Below, one piece after another: positions 1 to 10,854 of a DNA stretch of 64,000 bases. The stretch is from contig NZ_FPBC01000009.1 of assembly GCF_900116605.1 (NCBI RefSeq), positions 1 through 64,000 of the forward strand, given 5' to 3'. Each line of letters starts with the position of its first letter. Positions within the stretch are counted from its first letter, which is position 1. The stretch comes from Pseudomonas marincola. Its GTDB lineage: Bacteria; Pseudomonadota; Gammaproteobacteria; Pseudomonadales; Pseudomonadaceae. The position numbers and the translations under genes were made by a program. The notes beneath the pieces were generated by a model, which ran no database searches, had not been told where the DNA came from, and was given only the letters and a program-made list of their open reading frames with translations.

Positions 1-271
1 CCGCAAACTGGCGCAGGATGGTGGTCTCGTACAGCGCTTCCTCCATCGCCGGGTCGCTGTAGCCAAACCAGTTCTGCATCAGATGAACCCGCAGCATCGC
101 CATCAGCGGATACGCCGGACGACCGCCTTCGCCCTTGGGATAATGCGGGGCGATCAAGGCAACCAAACCCTTCCACGGCACCACCCGATCCATCTCGATC
201 AGGAACAGCTCTTTGCGGGTCTGTTTGCGCTTGCCGGCGTACTCGGCGTCGGCGAAGGTCATCTGCTTCAT
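1..271 (-). CDS. IS5-family transposase, N-terminal part
   Basis: This is the first 90 codons of a transposase that runs off the left edge. Translation begins MKQMTFADAEYAGKRKQ and continues through a segment with YPLMAMLRVHLMQNWFGYSD, which I recognise as the DUF772-type N-terminal domain of IS5-group DDE transposases. The catalytic DDE residues would lie beyond the window. The start chosen is the ATG at 271, leaving about 65 bp to the end of the element for its promoter. Transcription runs away from the porin gene on the right. Whether the full gene is intact cannot be judged here. Confidence 0.85.
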   Translation of the reverse strand, partial: MKQMTFADAEYAGKRKQTRKELFLIEMDRVVPWKGLVALIAPHYPKGEGGRPAYPLMAMLRVHLMQNWFGYSDPAMEEALYETTILRQFA

Positions 272-336
272 CGGAAAACTCGGCGGGTGGAGTCCGGGCA
301 TTTTGCCAAAATAAGGAAGTCTTCTTCAGAGTTTCC
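1..336 (-). mobile_element. End of an IS5-family insertion sequence (partial)
   Basis: The element carries a transposase start on the minus strand, and its outer end reads inward as GGAAACTCTGAAGAAGACTT. The next four bases, CTAA at 337-340, fit the YTAR target that IS5-family elements duplicate. The other end lies outside the window, so the duplication cannot be confirmed. The insertion boundary is only about 8 bp from the ribosome-binding site of the porin gene at 359, so the element has probably cut that gene off from its own promoter. Confidence 0.8.
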
Positions 337-358
337 CTAAACCAAAGGAGCAGTCACG

Positions 359-1657
359 ATGCAAGTGATGAAGTGGAGCACAATCGCCCTGGCAGTAGCC
401 GCGGGCTCGACGCAGATGGCTTTCGCCTCTAGCCAATCCGAATCGAACGGTTTTATCGAAGACAGCAGCTTCGACATCTTCAACCGCGTTCTGTACATGA
501 ACCGTGACCTCCGCAACGGCGCTAGCAACACTGCTGGCTCTGGTAATGGCTACCGCGAAGAAACTGGCTGGGGTCTGCGCACCCTGTTCGAATCTGGCTT
601 CACTCAAGGCACCATCGGTGTAGGCTTTGACGCTCACACTCTGAGCAGCCTGGCACTGGACAGCGGCCGTGGCCGTTTCGGTACTGGCCAGTTCGATCAG
701 TCGAGCGACGGCAGCGCTGAAAAAACCCAGACCGAAGTTGGTGGCGCGATCAAGTTCCGCGTTTCCAACACCGGCCTGAAATACGGTAGCCAGTTTGTTG
801 GCAGCCCAGTGTTCAGCACTGACGACAGCCGCATCCTGCCAGAAGTTGCAACCGGTACTTACCTGGTCAGCAACGAAATCGAAGGTCTTGAGCTGTCTGG
901 CGGTCGTTTCACTGCAATGAGCAGCCAAACTTCGACTGACCGTGACACATTCGAACTGAAAGCAGCCAACATCTACGGTGCAAACTACGCCTTCACTGAT
1001 AACCTCAGCGCTGGCCTGCACTACTCTGACGTTGAAGACTACTGGAAAAAGACTTACCTGAACGTCAACTGGAACCTGCCGATCGCAGAAGGCCAGAACC
1101 TCAACTTCGACGTTAACGGTTACCACACCAAGGGTGACGGCCAGGAACTGGGCGCTACTGACGACGGTAAAGGCGGCCTGTCTACCGATAACGACCTGTG
1201 GAGTATCGCAGCAGCTTACGGTATCGGCGCTCACACCTTCACCGTTGCTTACCAGCGCTCTACTGGTGATGCATCCCTCTACAACTACGGTGTAGACGGC
1301 GGCGGCACCATCTGGGTTGCCAACTCGGTTCAGTACTCTGACTTCGTAAGCCGTGACGAGCAGTCGTACCAGGCTCGCTACGACCTGAACATGGCTGAAT
1401 ACGGCGTTCCAGGCCTGAGCTTCATGGCTCGTTACATCTACGGTGACAACATCGACACTGGTGTTGCTGGCGAAGAAGGTAAAGAGCACGAGTTCGACTT
1501 CGAAACCAAATACGTGATCCAGAGCGGCGCAGCTAAAGACCTGTCGTTCCGTATCCGTAGCGCGATCTACCGTGCCAACGATGCACAGAATGACTTCTAC
1601 TCTGCTGACGTGAACGATTTCCGTTTCATCATGGACTACCCGCTGGACGTGATGTAA
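359..1657 (+). CDS. oprD: OprD-family outer membrane porin
   Basis: Outer-membrane channel of the OprD family, which in Pseudomonas takes up basic amino acids and related small molecules and, in OprD itself, carbapenems. The 432-residue product starts with a signal peptide ending near residue 23 (AFA before SSQSE). It then has the family features: an early segment with the DSSFDIFNRVLYMNRD motif, alternating aromatic strands and a long beta-barrel. AAAGGAG at 344-350 sets the ATG at 359. Its position next to proS is that of oprD in P. aeruginosa, hence the symbol, but substrate specificity within the family cannot be read from sequence. An insertion sequence ends about 20 bp upstream, so expression may be lost or altered. 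A strong terminator follows. Confidence 0.85.
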   Translation: MQVMKWSTIALAVAAGSTQMAFASSQSESNGFIEDSSFDIFNRVLYMNRDLRNGASNTAGSGNGYREETGWGLRTLFESGFTQGTIGVGFDAHTLSSLALDSGRGRFGTGQFDQSSDGSAEKTQTEVGGAIKFRVSNTGLKYGSQFVGSPVFSTDDSRILPEVATGTYLVSNEIEGLELSGGRFTAMSSQTSTDRDTFELKAANIYGANYAFTDNLSAGLHYSDVEDYWKKTYLNVNWNLPIAEGQNLNFDVNGYHTKGDGQELGATDDGKGGLSTDNDLWSIAAAYGIGAHTFTVAYQRSTGDASLYNYGVDGGGTIWVANSVQYSDFVSRDEQSYQARYDLNMAEYGVPGLSFMARYIYGDNIDTGVAGEEGKEHEFDFETKYVIQSGAAKDLSFRIRSAIYRANDAQNDFYSADVNDFRFIMDYPLDVM

Positions 1658-1684
1658 TTCAGTCTTGACTGAATAGCAGCACAC

Positions 1685-1713
1685 AAAAAACCCGGCTTCG
1701 GCCGGGTTTTTTA
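1685..1713 (+). terminator. Rho-independent terminator of the porin gene
   Basis: A GC-rich hairpin, ACCCGGC-TTCG-GCCGGGT, with a UUCG-type loop, is preceded by an A run and followed by TTTTTTATT. It lies 28 bp after the porin stop codon and before the convergent thioesterase gene, so it may work in both directions. Confidence 0.9.
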
Positions 1714-1749
1714 TTGCTCAAAATTTAAACAAACAGCAATTAAACAGGA

Positions 1750-2193
1750 TTAAAGCGGCAGTGCATAAGTCCCTGTTACATGCGCCACTAATTCGCCTTC
1801 ATTGCCTGCGCTGTAAAGCAGAACTTCACAAACTGCCTGACGCTTACTTAAGCGCAAGATGCGTGCATCGGCCAATAAGTCTACCGGCTGAGGCTTGACC
1901 AGAAAGTTGATATTCAAATTAGAAGTGACTGCCATTTCGACTCGCCCCAGTCGTCCCATCACCACGGCATACATGGCCGCATCGGCCAGCGCCATCATGG
2001 TTGGCCCTGAAACAGTGCCACCGGGGCGCACCAATCGGGTGCTGAATGGCACACGCGCCAACACCCCTTCCGAATCCAGCCGCTCAATGCGTAAATCCAG
2101 ATCCTGCGCCATCGGCAAACCGGCATGAATTACGTCTTGTACTTCTTGTGCTGTTAACACACGCCCCTCCCTATGCCCATCTATAAGCTGCAT
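1750..2193 (-). CDS. Hotdog-fold thioesterase-like protein (PaaI type)
   Basis: A protein of about 147 residues with a PaaI/hotdog-fold signature: the segment [20 protein letters not shown] resembles the helix and active-site stretch of small acyl-CoA thioesterases, followed by a strand pairing region with [10 protein letters not shown]. Substrate unknown. I chose the ATG at 2193 because an upstream extension to 2268 would run across the start of proS, whose ATG is at 2267 on the other strand. The two genes are divergent with about 70 bp between starts and must share a promoter region. The same gene stands between oprD and proS in P. aeruginosa, as I recall. Confidence 0.75.
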   Translation of the reverse strand: MQLIDGHREGRVLTAQEVQDVIHAGLPMAQDLDLRIERLDSEGVLARVPFSTRLVRPGGTVSGPTMMALADAAMYAVVMGRLGRVEMAVTSNLNINFLVKPQPVDLLADARILRLSKRQAVCEVLLYSAGNEGELVAHVTGTYALPL

Positions 2194-2266
2194 CCTATAC
2201 GCAACCGAATCATCACCGTACAATGCCGACCTAATAAAGTCTTTGCAATCGGTAGACCCGCCAATC

Positions 2267-3982
2267 ATGCGTACCAGTCAATTCCTGCTCTCGACCCTGA
2301 AAGAAACCCCTAGCGATGCCGTAGTTATCAGCCACCAGTTGATGCTCCGCGCCGGGATGATCCGCAAACTTGCCTCCGGCCTCTACACATGGCTGCCGAT
2401 GGGCCTGCGCACCCTGCGCAAGGTCGAGAAAATTGTGCGCGAAGAAATGGACGCAGCAGGCGCCCTGGAAGTATTGATGCCCGGCATTCAGCCTGCCGAA
2501 CTGTGGCAGGAGTCTGGCCGCTGGGAACAGTACGGCCCAGAATTGCTGCGCATGAAAGACCGTCACGGCCGTGATTTTTGTGCAGGCCCGACTCACGAAG
2601 AGGTGATTACCGACCTCGCGCGTAACGAGCTGAACAGCTACAAGCAGCTGCCGCTGAACATGTACCAGATTCAGACCAAATTCCGCGACGAAATCCGTCC
2701 GCGTTTTGGCCTGATGCGTGGCCGTGAGTTCATCATGAAAGATGCCTACTCTTTCCACGCCGACCAAGCTTCGCTGCAAGTCACTTACGACCGCATGCAT
2801 CAGGCTTACTGCAACATCTTCAGCCGCCTGGGCCTTGATTTCCGTCCAGTACAGGCTGACACCGGCTCGATCGGCGGCACCGGCTCGCACGAATTCCATG
2901 TACTCGCAGACTCCGGCGAAGACGACATCGCGTTCAGCGACAGCTCGGATTACGCCGCCAACATCGAGAAAGCCGAGGCCATTCCACGCGAAACCAGCCG
3001 CGGCGCTGCAACCGAAGCCATGCGCCTGATTGATACGCCGAACACCAAGACCATCAGCGCTCTGGTTGAAGGTTTTGATCTGGCCATCGAAAAAACCATC
3101 AAGACACTGGTCGTGCATGGCGCCGAAGAAGGCAAGCTGGTTGCGCTCATTGTGCGTGGCGATCATGAGCTTAACGAAATCAAGGCTGCCAACCTAGAGC
3201 AGGTCGCCAGCCCGCTGGTTATGGCCAACGAAGATGAAATTCGTGCAGCGATTGGTGCCGGTCCTGGCTCCCTTGGCCCGGTCAATCTGCCAATTACCTG
3301 CATCATTGATCGCTCGGTCGCGATGATGAGCGATTTCGCGGCCGGTGCGAACATCGAAGACAAGCACTATTTCGGCGTTAACTGGGAGCGCGATCTGCCG
3401 CTGCCGGAAGTTGCCGACCTGCGCAACGTACTGGCCGGTGATCCGAGCCCGGATGGCCAGGGCACACTGGTTATCAAGCGCGGCATCGAAGTCGGCCACA
3501 TCTTCCAGTTGGGTACCAAGTACAGCCAGGCCCTCAACTGCCAGGTGCTGGGCGAGAACGGCAAGCCCGTTACCCTGACCATGGGTTGCTACGGCATCGG
3601 TGTTTCCCGCGTGGTAGCAGCAGCTATCGAGCAGAACTTCGACGAGCGCGGCATTCTCTGGAATGACACACTGGCGCCGTTCCAGATCGCGCTTGTGCCA
3701 CTGCGTTACGAAACCGAAGTGGTACGCGAAGCAACCGATAAGCTGTATGCAGACCTCACCGCAGCCGGCTTTGAAGTTTTGCTCGATGACCGTGACAAAA
3801 AGACCAGTCCGGGCATCAAATTCGCAGACATGGAACTGATCGGCATTCCGCATCGCATCGTGGTCAGTGACCGCAGCCTTGCCGAAGGTAACGTGGAGTA
3901 CAAGAGCCGTACGGAAACCGAGGCTCAGGTGATCCCCGCCGCAGACATCATGGCGTTTATTCAGGCCCGTATCAGCCGCTGA
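2267..3982 (+). CDS. proS: Prolyl-tRNA synthetase
   Basis: Charges tRNA-Pro with proline in the cytoplasm. The 571-residue product begins [15 protein letters not shown] and has the class II core with motif 2 around [17 protein letters not shown]. An insertion (editing) domain of the bacterial ProS type follows at roughly residues 225-405, containing the [10 protein letters not shown] segment. Then come motif 3 (GCYGIGVSR) and the C-terminal anticodon-binding domain with [18 protein letters not shown]. The ATG at 2267 matches the family start; an in-frame ATG at 2243 would add eight residues not seen in relatives. Length is standard. Confidence 0.97.
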   Translation: MRTSQFLLSTLKETPSDAVVISHQLMLRAGMIRKLASGLYTWLPMGLRTLRKVEKIVREEMDAAGALEVLMPGIQPAELWQESGRWEQYGPELLRMKDRHGRDFCAGPTHEEVITDLARNELNSYKQLPLNMYQIQTKFRDEIRPRFGLMRGREFIMKDAYSFHADQASLQVTYDRMHQAYCNIFSRLGLDFRPVQADTGSIGGTGSHEFHVLADSGEDDIAFSDSSDYAANIEKAEAIPRETSRGAATEAMRLIDTPNTKTISALVEGFDLAIEKTIKTLVVHGAEEGKLVALIVRGDHELNEIKAANLEQVASPLVMANEDEIRAAIGAGPGSLGPVNLPITCIIDRSVAMMSDFAAGANIEDKHYFGVNWERDLPLPEVADLRNVLAGDPSPDGQGTLVIKRGIEVGHIFQLGTKYSQALNCQVLGENGKPVTLTMGCYGIGVSRVVAAAIEQNFDERGILWNDTLAPFQIALVPLRYETEVVREATDKLYADLTAAGFEVLLDDRDKKTSPGIKFADMELIGIPHRIVVSDRSLAEGNVEYKSRTETEAQVIPAADIMAFIQARISR

Positions 3983-4008
3983 TTTCAGCACCATTACCAA
4001 GAGTCATC

Positions 4009-4962
4009 ATGCTCAAGCGAAACACCTTGCACCTGGGCGGCGCAGCACTCTGCTGCGCCCTCTTCCTCAGCGGCTGTGCCAACCAGCTCCCGCAACGCAG
4101 CGAACACGAGGAACGCATCGAGCGTAAGTTGCTCGATCACAGCCTGCTAATCGATGCCGGCGAACCCAAGACACTGGGTTTGCCGCAACGGCGCGTGCGT
4201 GTGCACGAACAAAAAACCTTTGAGGTAACCGCCTTCGAGGTCACCCGCCGTTATGATCGCTACACGCCTTATCAACCGTGGCGCGAACTGTACGAGATCC
4301 CTCTCGGTGCGGTAGCAGTCGTGGCCGGCGTGGGCGCCAACGTATTGAATGTGGTGCTGCTCGGCAGCCTGCCGGATACGGTCACCAAGGACTGGATCAG
4401 CTACGGCTTTGCCGGGCTCAACCCGTTCATCAATGCCGAATCCAATGGCCGCTCACAGCAGAATCTGGCGAGTATCGACGAGCAACGCCTGGATACGCGC
4501 ATGGAGTACACCAGCATGCCGTGGGCTGAGCGCCCGGTCACAGTCACCGCTGCCGGCAAGGATCACGAACTGCTCACCGACCGCAACGGTATCTTGCGCA
4601 TCAACTTGCTCGACAATCCCTTTGCCGATCAGGACAGCGCTCGCCTTGGCACACTGCTGCTCACCGTCACCGACGAGCAGAGTGATACCAGTGCGCACGC
4701 CAGCCTGATTGTCAGCCATACCTTGCGCGGCAAATTGGATGAGGCGCACCGCCTGATCTACGACGACCTCGAAGGCGATGACACCGCTGAATGGGTGCAT
4801 CGGGTGAAGCGGCTATCCGAACTGGGATTGGAAGAAGAAGCCAGCGAGCTTGAACAAAGCCTGATCGAGCTGACACGCAACGACCCTGAACTTCAGGAAG
4901 GCTTTCTGAGAGCCCTGACCCAGGATGCCGGCCGCCTGGTTGCGGACCCTGCATCGCTGTAA
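4009..4962 (+). CDS. Predicted lipoprotein, unknown function
   Basis: A 317-residue protein with a signal peptide ending in a lipobox (LFLSGC, Cys about residue 23), so it is probably lipid-anchored. A hydrophobic, glycine-rich stretch around residues 97-115 (AVAVVAGVGANVLNVVLLG) may insert in or contact a membrane. The rest is polar, with a charged C-terminal part likely to be helical. I do not recognise the family beyond its being the conserved gene after proS in pseudomonads. It starts 26 bp after proS, in the same direction, and could be co-transcribed. Confidence 0.75.
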   Translation: MLKRNTLHLGGAALCCALFLSGCANQLPQRSEHEERIERKLLDHSLLIDAGEPKTLGLPQRRVRVHEQKTFEVTAFEVTRRYDRYTPYQPWRELYEIPLGAVAVVAGVGANVLNVVLLGSLPDTVTKDWISYGFAGLNPFINAESNGRSQQNLASIDEQRLDTRMEYTSMPWAERPVTVTAAGKDHELLTDRNGILRINLLDNPFADQDSARLGTLLLTVTDEQSDTSAHASLIVSHTLRGKLDEAHRLIYDDLEGDDTAEWVHRVKRLSELGLEEEASELEQSLIELTRNDPELQEGFLRALTQDAGRLVADPASL

Positions 4963-4972
4963 ACAAGCCAAC

Positions 4973-4993
4973 GGCCCGCGTATCCAGCGGGCC
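4973..4993. terminator. Hairpin between convergent genes, possible terminator
   Basis: GGCCCGC and GCGGGCC are separated by 7 bases and lie between the lipoprotein gene and the convergent acylphosphatase gene. There is no clear T run on either side, so termination is only probable. Confidence 0.45.
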
Positions 4994-5003
4994 GGTCTCG
5001 GTA

Positions 5004-5279
5004 TTATCGACGCACAATGAAGCCGGCAATGCCTTGCAGCGGTTGCTCTGTAAGGCTGACCTCGCTGACGTCAGCTGCTTGCGGCCCTTGCTTAAGCCAC
5101 TCGACAAACGCCTCGACAGCGTCCTGCTCGCCCTCACATAAAACCTCAACGCGTGAATCTGCAAGGTTACGCGTCCAGCCGTTAAGCTCAAGTTCTTCCG
5201 CCTTTTCAGCGGTTGCCTGGCGATAGCCAACGCCCTGCACAAGACCGCTGACAAATCCATGCATACAGATTTGCGTCAT
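5004..5279 (-). CDS. acyP: Acylphosphatase
   Basis: A 91-residue enzyme hydrolysing carboxyl-phosphate bonds of acylphosphates. The two signature regions are clear: GLVQGVGYRQ near residue 12, with the catalytic Arg that binds phosphate, and GWTRNLADSRVEV near residue 35, with the Asn that positions the water. Length is normal for the family. The gene follows the thioredoxin-like gene on the same strand with a 3-bp gap, so the two are probably one transcript. Confidence 0.93.
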   Translation of the reverse strand: MTQICMHGFVSGLVQGVGYRQATAEKAEELELNGWTRNLADSRVEVLCEGEQDAVEAFVEWLKQGPQAADVSEVSLTEQPLQGIAGFIVRR

Positions 5280-5282
5280 ACC

Positions 5283-5762
5283 TTATCCCTCGTCACGCAG
5301 TGCTTGCAGGCGCTTGGTAATGCCCGCAGCTGTTTGTTCACCCAGCAGCCGTTCGCGCATCTGGCCCTTATCGTCGACTATATAAGTGACAGGTAATGCC
5401 TCGGCGCGCGGCAATTTGAAGCGTGGCGCCGGGTCTTCTTCAAGAACCGTGAACTTGATACCCATTGCATCACTCGCCGTGCCTAGCTCTTTACCGCGCA
5501 AGGCATCAAAATTAACCCCCACGACCTGCACGGATTCCTTTGCCAGCTGACTGCTCAAGGCATTAAGCTCGGGGATCTCGGTGCGGCAAGGTGCACACCA
5601 CTCGGCCCAATAATTAATAACCAGCCACTGCCCTTGCAAACGTTCAGCCGCGACCTTCTGACCGTGTTGATCAAGCCCGACATCGTCGCTGCAGGCGATA
5701 AGAATAAGACAAGCAAATACCGTTATGGATGAACGTAGAAACGTCTGGAAAGCATTACCCAT
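5283..5762 (-). CDS. TlpA/ResA-like thioredoxin-fold lipoprotein
   Basis: A thiol-disulfide protein of about 159 residues, exported and probably lipid-anchored: the N-terminus is hydrophobic and ends LILIACSDD, a lipobox. The redox motif WAEWCAPCRTEIPEL is that of TlpA/ResA proteins, and the cis-proline segment appears as ALPVTYIVDD. Such proteins reduce or reshuffle disulfides in the periplasm, for instance in cytochrome maturation; the partner is not known here. The ATG at 5762 (MGNAFQTFL) was chosen over a longer frame starting at 5840, which would overlap the divergent gene starting at 5793. Confidence 0.85.
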   Translation of the reverse strand: MGNAFQTFLRSSITVFACLILIACSDDVGLDQHGQKVAAERLQGQWLVINYWAEWCAPCRTEIPELNALSSQLAKESVQVVGVNFDALRGKELGTASDAMGIKFTVLEEDPAPRFKLPRAEALPVTYIVDDKGQMRERLLGEQTAAGITKRLQALRDEG

Positions 5763-5792
5763 GCATTCGATCCTCGTGCGCTCGGGGGTGGC

Positions 5793-7199
5793 ATGACACT
5801 CGATGCCTTGCGTCTGGAAGTGGCGGAGATAAGTGAGCAAAACGCCGACTCATTGACTGATCTTAGCCTGCAACTGGCGCAAGCTCGGGAGATGCCGATT
5901 GAATCTGCCCTCAGCAGCATCACGCGCTTACTGCACCGCCATAATCGCAGCCCGATGACCTTACTAGAAAGGCAAAGGGCACTGCAAAGTTTCAGTGACG
6001 CGTTCCGTCACTACTCCAGCCAGAACTCAAGCCAAATCCGGCTTGGCCAAGCCTTCATCCAACTCTGCGAAGAACTGGCTACGGGCTTTAAAAGACTGCT
6101 GTTGCAGATACTTCAGAGCAAGCACCCTTCACGCCCGCATCTGGCGTGGTGCCTGTACATGACGCTGCAATTTCTTGCTCAGAAGATGCTGCGTAACCAC
6201 CAGCTGTATCAGGAACCGCATCCCAACTTGTGGCGTGACAGTCACATAATCTACTGGCTTGGCGAGCATCAGCAGTGCCTCGACGATCCCATTGCGGCGG
6301 CATTCGTACCAACTCCGGCCGACACCTTGCGCGGCCTCTACCAGCAAATGCTGCTTGCCGCGCTGAGCAACCCTTTCCATCTGGCCGAAAACCAGTGCCT
6401 GGAACTGTTCAGTGCACTCGCACCGTTAGCTCAACATGCTGTGCTATTGCCTTGGGAGCGTGAAGACGAACCCAGTGGCCCGACAATTGATCTGACTGAA
6501 TCACAGCCTTATCTGACGCTCACACAAACGCCAGAAGGCAGCGTCGAATATTTGCGTCGCTTTGAATTGGGCGCGCTGTTAATCGCCTTGCAGGAGCCTT
6601 CCCCCCTGCAAAGCAGCAAAGAGCACGCATTACTTCAGGAGGTTCAGCAGCACTGGCTGGGCCGCCAGCAACGTCGCCACCAACGCCTTGAGCACGAGCA
6701 GACCTGCCATTTGGTCGCCGGTTTGCAGGCTATTCATGCGCAGTTGTTAGAACAACGACCTTTGAAAATTCCGGGACTGATTCAGGATGCCAGCCCAGGC
6801 GGCGCCCGACTGCTGTGCAGCGCCGAGCAAAAGACCAAGATCAGCGTCGGCCAATTGGTCATTTTACTGACTGACAGCGTGATCCCGACGCTGGCACTGG
6901 TGCGCTGGCGTCACATCAACGCCGAGGGCATGCACTTCGGGCTGCGCTACCTAAAAGGGCTGCCCAAGCCCATCTGGCTGCGGCGCACGCCCAGCGCGCA
7001 AACCCATCCGGGCATTTTGCAAAGCACACCGGCGCAAGACAGCGCTTGGCATCATGGTTTATGGCTGCCGACCGGGCAATTTGTCGAGGGCGAAAACGTC
7101 TGGCTGCAAATGAACAACATGCATCACCAGAAAATACTGCCGCTGCCAACGGCGAACCTCGAAACTGTTTGCGTCACGCGCTACCCAGTAGTGCTCTGA
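5793..7199 (+). CDS. Conserved protein with a PilZ-like C-terminal region
   Basis: A 468-residue cytoplasmic protein without signal peptide. Most of it is helical and unrecognised. In the last third, a segment with [10 protein letters not shown] followed by VGQLVILL and ALVRWRHI...GLRYL has the D-x-S-x-x-G pattern and strand order of a PilZ domain. The N-terminal RxxxR of c-di-GMP-binding PilZ domains is not evident, so ligand binding is doubtful. It is divergent from the thioredoxin-like gene (30 bp apart), and its 3' end overlaps the convergent YihY gene by 19 bp. Confidence 0.7.
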   Translation: MTLDALRLEVAEISEQNADSLTDLSLQLAQAREMPIESALSSITRLLHRHNRSPMTLLERQRALQSFSDAFRHYSSQNSSQIRLGQAFIQLCEELATGFKRLLLQILQSKHPSRPHLAWCLYMTLQFLAQKMLRNHQLYQEPHPNLWRDSHIIYWLGEHQQCLDDPIAAAFVPTPADTLRGLYQQMLLAALSNPFHLAENQCLELFSALAPLAQHAVLLPWEREDEPSGPTIDLTESQPYLTLTQTPEGSVEYLRRFELGALLIALQEPSPLQSSKEHALLQEVQQHWLGRQQRRHQRLEHEQTCHLVAGLQAIHAQLLEQRPLKIPGLIQDASPGGARLLCSAEQKTKISVGQLVILLTDSVIPTLALVRWRHINAEGMHFGLRYLKGLPKPIWLRRTPSAQTHPGILQSTPAQDSAWHHGLWLPTGQFVEGENVWLQMNNMHHQKILPLPTANLETVCVTRYPVVL

Positions 7200-8413
7200 G
7201 GCTCACCTTGTAACCAACTGCTCAGGCTGTCATCAAACAGACGGCCCTGCTCCTCATCAAGCTTGAGCAATGCCTGACGAAATGCCGGATACCAAGGCTC
7301 GTCGAGGTTTTCCGGCAGCTGCTCCGGGCGCGGCAACGGCCACGGGCTGTGGTTAATCAGGCGCTGCATGCTGTAGGTATTGATATCGCGGCTCAACAAC
7401 CAGCGCCCGGCCCCGATTGGTGCAACCAGATGCTGGCGTTCCAGATACTCCAACGCCTCCTCCCATTCATGCTCAGGCAAATTCCAGCCTTGGCGCTGAA
7501 CATCCCGCAGACGCACCTTCAGGCCGGACTGCTGACGATCATGAAAAACCCGCAGGATACCCAGCACAACCAACAGCTTGGGCATGGCCAACTTGCGCCA
7601 CTGATACGAGGATGACAGGTTGCAGACCAACTCTGCACCGATCAGCACAATCAGCCAGGACAAGTAGATCCACAACAAAAACAACGGCACGGTGGCGAAC
7701 GCCCCGTAGATAAGCTGATAACTCGGAAAGATCCGCACATACAAACCAAACAGCGATTTGGCCACTTCGAACAATACTGCCGTGAACAGCCCGCCAATCA
7801 GAGCGTGCTTCAACGGCACGCGCGCATTCGGCACTGTGGCGTAAAGCAAGGTGAATGCCGCCGTACTAAACAATAACGGCATAAAGCGCCAGAGCAACTC
7901 GGCGTTAATCAACGCATCAGGTCCGGAGAGAAGCGCCAACGAACCCACATAGGTACTGATCGCGAACCCGGCACCGAGCAGGATCGGCCCCAGACTCAAG
8001 ATCGCCCAATACAGCAAAAAACTCGAAACCCCGCGCCGTGGCTGACGCACGCGCCAAATGGTGTTGAAGGTTTTCTCGATGGTGACCAGCATCAAGAACG
8101 CCGTGACCGCCAGAAAAATCACCCCGACCCAGGTCAGCTGCCTGGCCTGTGTAGTGAAGTCGCGCAGATAGTCCTGCACCATCTCGCCGGCGGAGGGTAC
8201 GAAGTTATGGAAGATGAAAGTTTGTATTTGCTCACTCATGCCCTGAAACGCTGGCACGGTTGAAAGCATCGAGAAGGTCACGGTCATCATCGGCACCACC
8301 GCAAACAGCGTGGTGTAGGTCAGCGCGGCGGCATTGTTGGCGCCCCGATCCGCCAGAAATCGCTGAATCAGAAACCGCCAGAATTCGATCCAGTTTTTAA
8401 AACGCTGAAGCAT
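7181..8413 (-). CDS. YihY/BrkB-family inner membrane protein
   Basis: A 410-residue protein of the YihY (formerly called RNase BN) family. The N-terminal 280 residues hold about six transmembrane helices and the family segment [20 protein letters not shown] near residue 23. The C-terminal 130 residues form a winged-helix-like cytoplasmic part found in the longer proteobacterial members. The ribonuclease name in old annotations is considered an error; the true function is unknown. The 3' end overlaps the preceding plus-strand gene. Confidence 0.9.
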   Translation of the reverse strand: MLQRFKNWIEFWRFLIQRFLADRGANNAAALTYTTLFAVVPMMTVTFSMLSTVPAFQGMSEQIQTFIFHNFVPSAGEMVQDYLRDFTTQARQLTWVGVIFLAVTAFLMLVTIEKTFNTIWRVRQPRRGVSSFLLYWAILSLGPILLGAGFAISTYVGSLALLSGPDALINAELLWRFMPLLFSTAAFTLLYATVPNARVPLKHALIGGLFTAVLFEVAKSLFGLYVRIFPSYQLIYGAFATVPLFLLWIYLSWLIVLIGAELVCNLSSSYQWRKLAMPKLLVVLGILRVFHDRQQSGLKVRLRDVQRQGWNLPEHEWEEALEYLERQHLVAPIGAGRWLLSRDINTYSMQRLINHSPWPLPRPEQLPENLDEPWYPAFRQALLKLDEEQGRLFDDSLSSWLQGEPQSTTG

Positions 8414-8531
8414 GCCCTCTCCTTAGCCAACAGCCATAGCGTTTAAGACACGCAATGCGCCGAGGTGTTCAGACTTACACCCCTCATGAGGTTAGAATAG
8501 CCGCCACCTGATGCAACATGCGAGCCCTCTC

Positions 8532-9887
<1,356 letters not shown>

Positions 9888-9888
9888 T

Positions 9889-10018
9889 GTAGGAGCCACG
9901 GTGAAGGGCTGCGCGGCGCGATTGCGGCGTTAAAAAGCTGCTCAAAATGCTCATTTACTTTACGTAAACTCCGCGTTTGAACAGCTTTTTGCCTTGCACT
10001 CCCACCGCTCGCACCTAC
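9889..10018. repeat. Pseudomonas-type intergenic repeat with internal hairpin
   Basis: The stretch opens with TGTAGGAGCCAC and closes with GCTCGCACCTACAC, near-inverted ends like those of Pseudomonas REP-type elements. Inside, TAAAAAGCTGCTCAAA at 9931-9946 pairs with TTTGAACAGCTTTTT at 9976-9990, and CATTTAC/GTAAA pair within the loop. No reading frame is present. It is probably a dispersed element found in many copies in the genome. Confidence 0.6.
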
Positions 10019-10202
10019 ACAGAGGCTCACCCGAAGACCGCGTGAAGCTGGAAGCTTAATTAAGGGCAGAGGCTTTGGTTAAAAGCAGAGCTTTGGGGTT
10101 TAGAAGCTTTCGCATTCTTTTCTTACTGCGAGAACTCGCTGCCGTTTACCGTTATCTCATCCCCAAGCCATTTCCCCCAAAGCCCGCCCTGCTCTGCTTC
10201 AT

Positions 10203-10822
10203 AGCTCTCAACCAAAAGCCCTCCCGCTCTCCAGCCCTACGGGGTTTTGTGACGGGGAAAATCTGGTTTTCTGGCGAGGCGAGCGTAGGCTAGGCAAGGC
10301 CGATTCGTGGGCGGGGCGCGAAGCTTACTCATGTAAGTGAGCGTTCCGAGCGCTAATCCAACGCAGCATGGCGCAAAGATGGCGCGAGTGCTGCGCCCCC
10401 ACCAAAAAATCGCGCTTTTGCCTTGAAAGCTCTTAACCAAAAGCCCTCCCGCTCCCCAGCCCTACGGGGTTTTGTGACGGGGAAAATCTGGTTTTCTGGC
10501 GAGGCGAGCGTAGGTCAGGCAAGGCGGATTCGTGGGAAGGGCGCGAAGCTTACTCATGTAAGTGAGCGTTGCGAGCGCTAATCCAACGCAGCATGGCGCA
10601 AAGATGGCGCGAGTGCTGCGCCCCCACCAAAAAATCGCGCTTTTGCCTTGAAAGCTCTTAACCAAAAGCCCTCCCGCTCCCCAGCCCTACGGGGTTTTGT
10701 GACGGGGAAAATCTGGTTTTCTGGCGAGGCGAGCGTAGGTCAGGCAAGGCGGATTCGTGGGCAGGGCGCGAAGCTTACTCATGTAAGTGAGCGTTTCGAG
10801 CGCTAATCCAACGCAGCATGGC
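10203..10822. repeat. Tandem 225-bp repeat, about 2.75 copies
   Basis: Copies begin at 10203, 10428 and 10653 with an exact 225-bp period and only a few substitutions; the third copy stops at 10822. Each copy includes ACGGGGTTTTGTGACGGGGA, a CTTAC-TCAT-GTAAG palindrome and an AATCCAACGCAGCATGGC block. Two minus-strand frames of 67 codons (10237-10440, 10462-10665) exist only because the unit is repeated, and I do not call them genes. The third copy ends in sequence that mirrors the start of the unit and abuts the hda stop. Confidence 0.85.
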
Positions 10823-10854
10823 CAAGCGCAGCCGCCAGAAAACAGATTTTTACC
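10255..10854. repeat. Possible MITE-like element bounded by inverted ends
   Basis: The left end, GGGGAAAATCTGGTTTTCTG at 10255-10274, is matched in inverse by CCGCCAGAAAACAGATTTTT at 10832-10851. The inverted ends enclose the tandem 225-bp units. This suggests a non-autonomous mobile element whose inner part was duplicated. No transposase is encoded. Confidence 0.45.

Noticed and set aside
326..1684. 452-codon open frame on the minus strand
   Set aside because: It lies wholly antisense to the porin gene, whose signal peptide, ribosome-binding site and terminator are clear; the frame is a shadow of biased codon use.
10237..10665. Two nearly identical 67-codon minus-strand frames
   Set aside because: They exist because the 225-bp unit is duplicated; they lack ribosome-binding sites and span the repeat junctions.
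10203..10822. Regular repeats that could suggest a CRISPR array
   Set aside because: The period is 225 bp with no unique spacers, and no cas gene is present.
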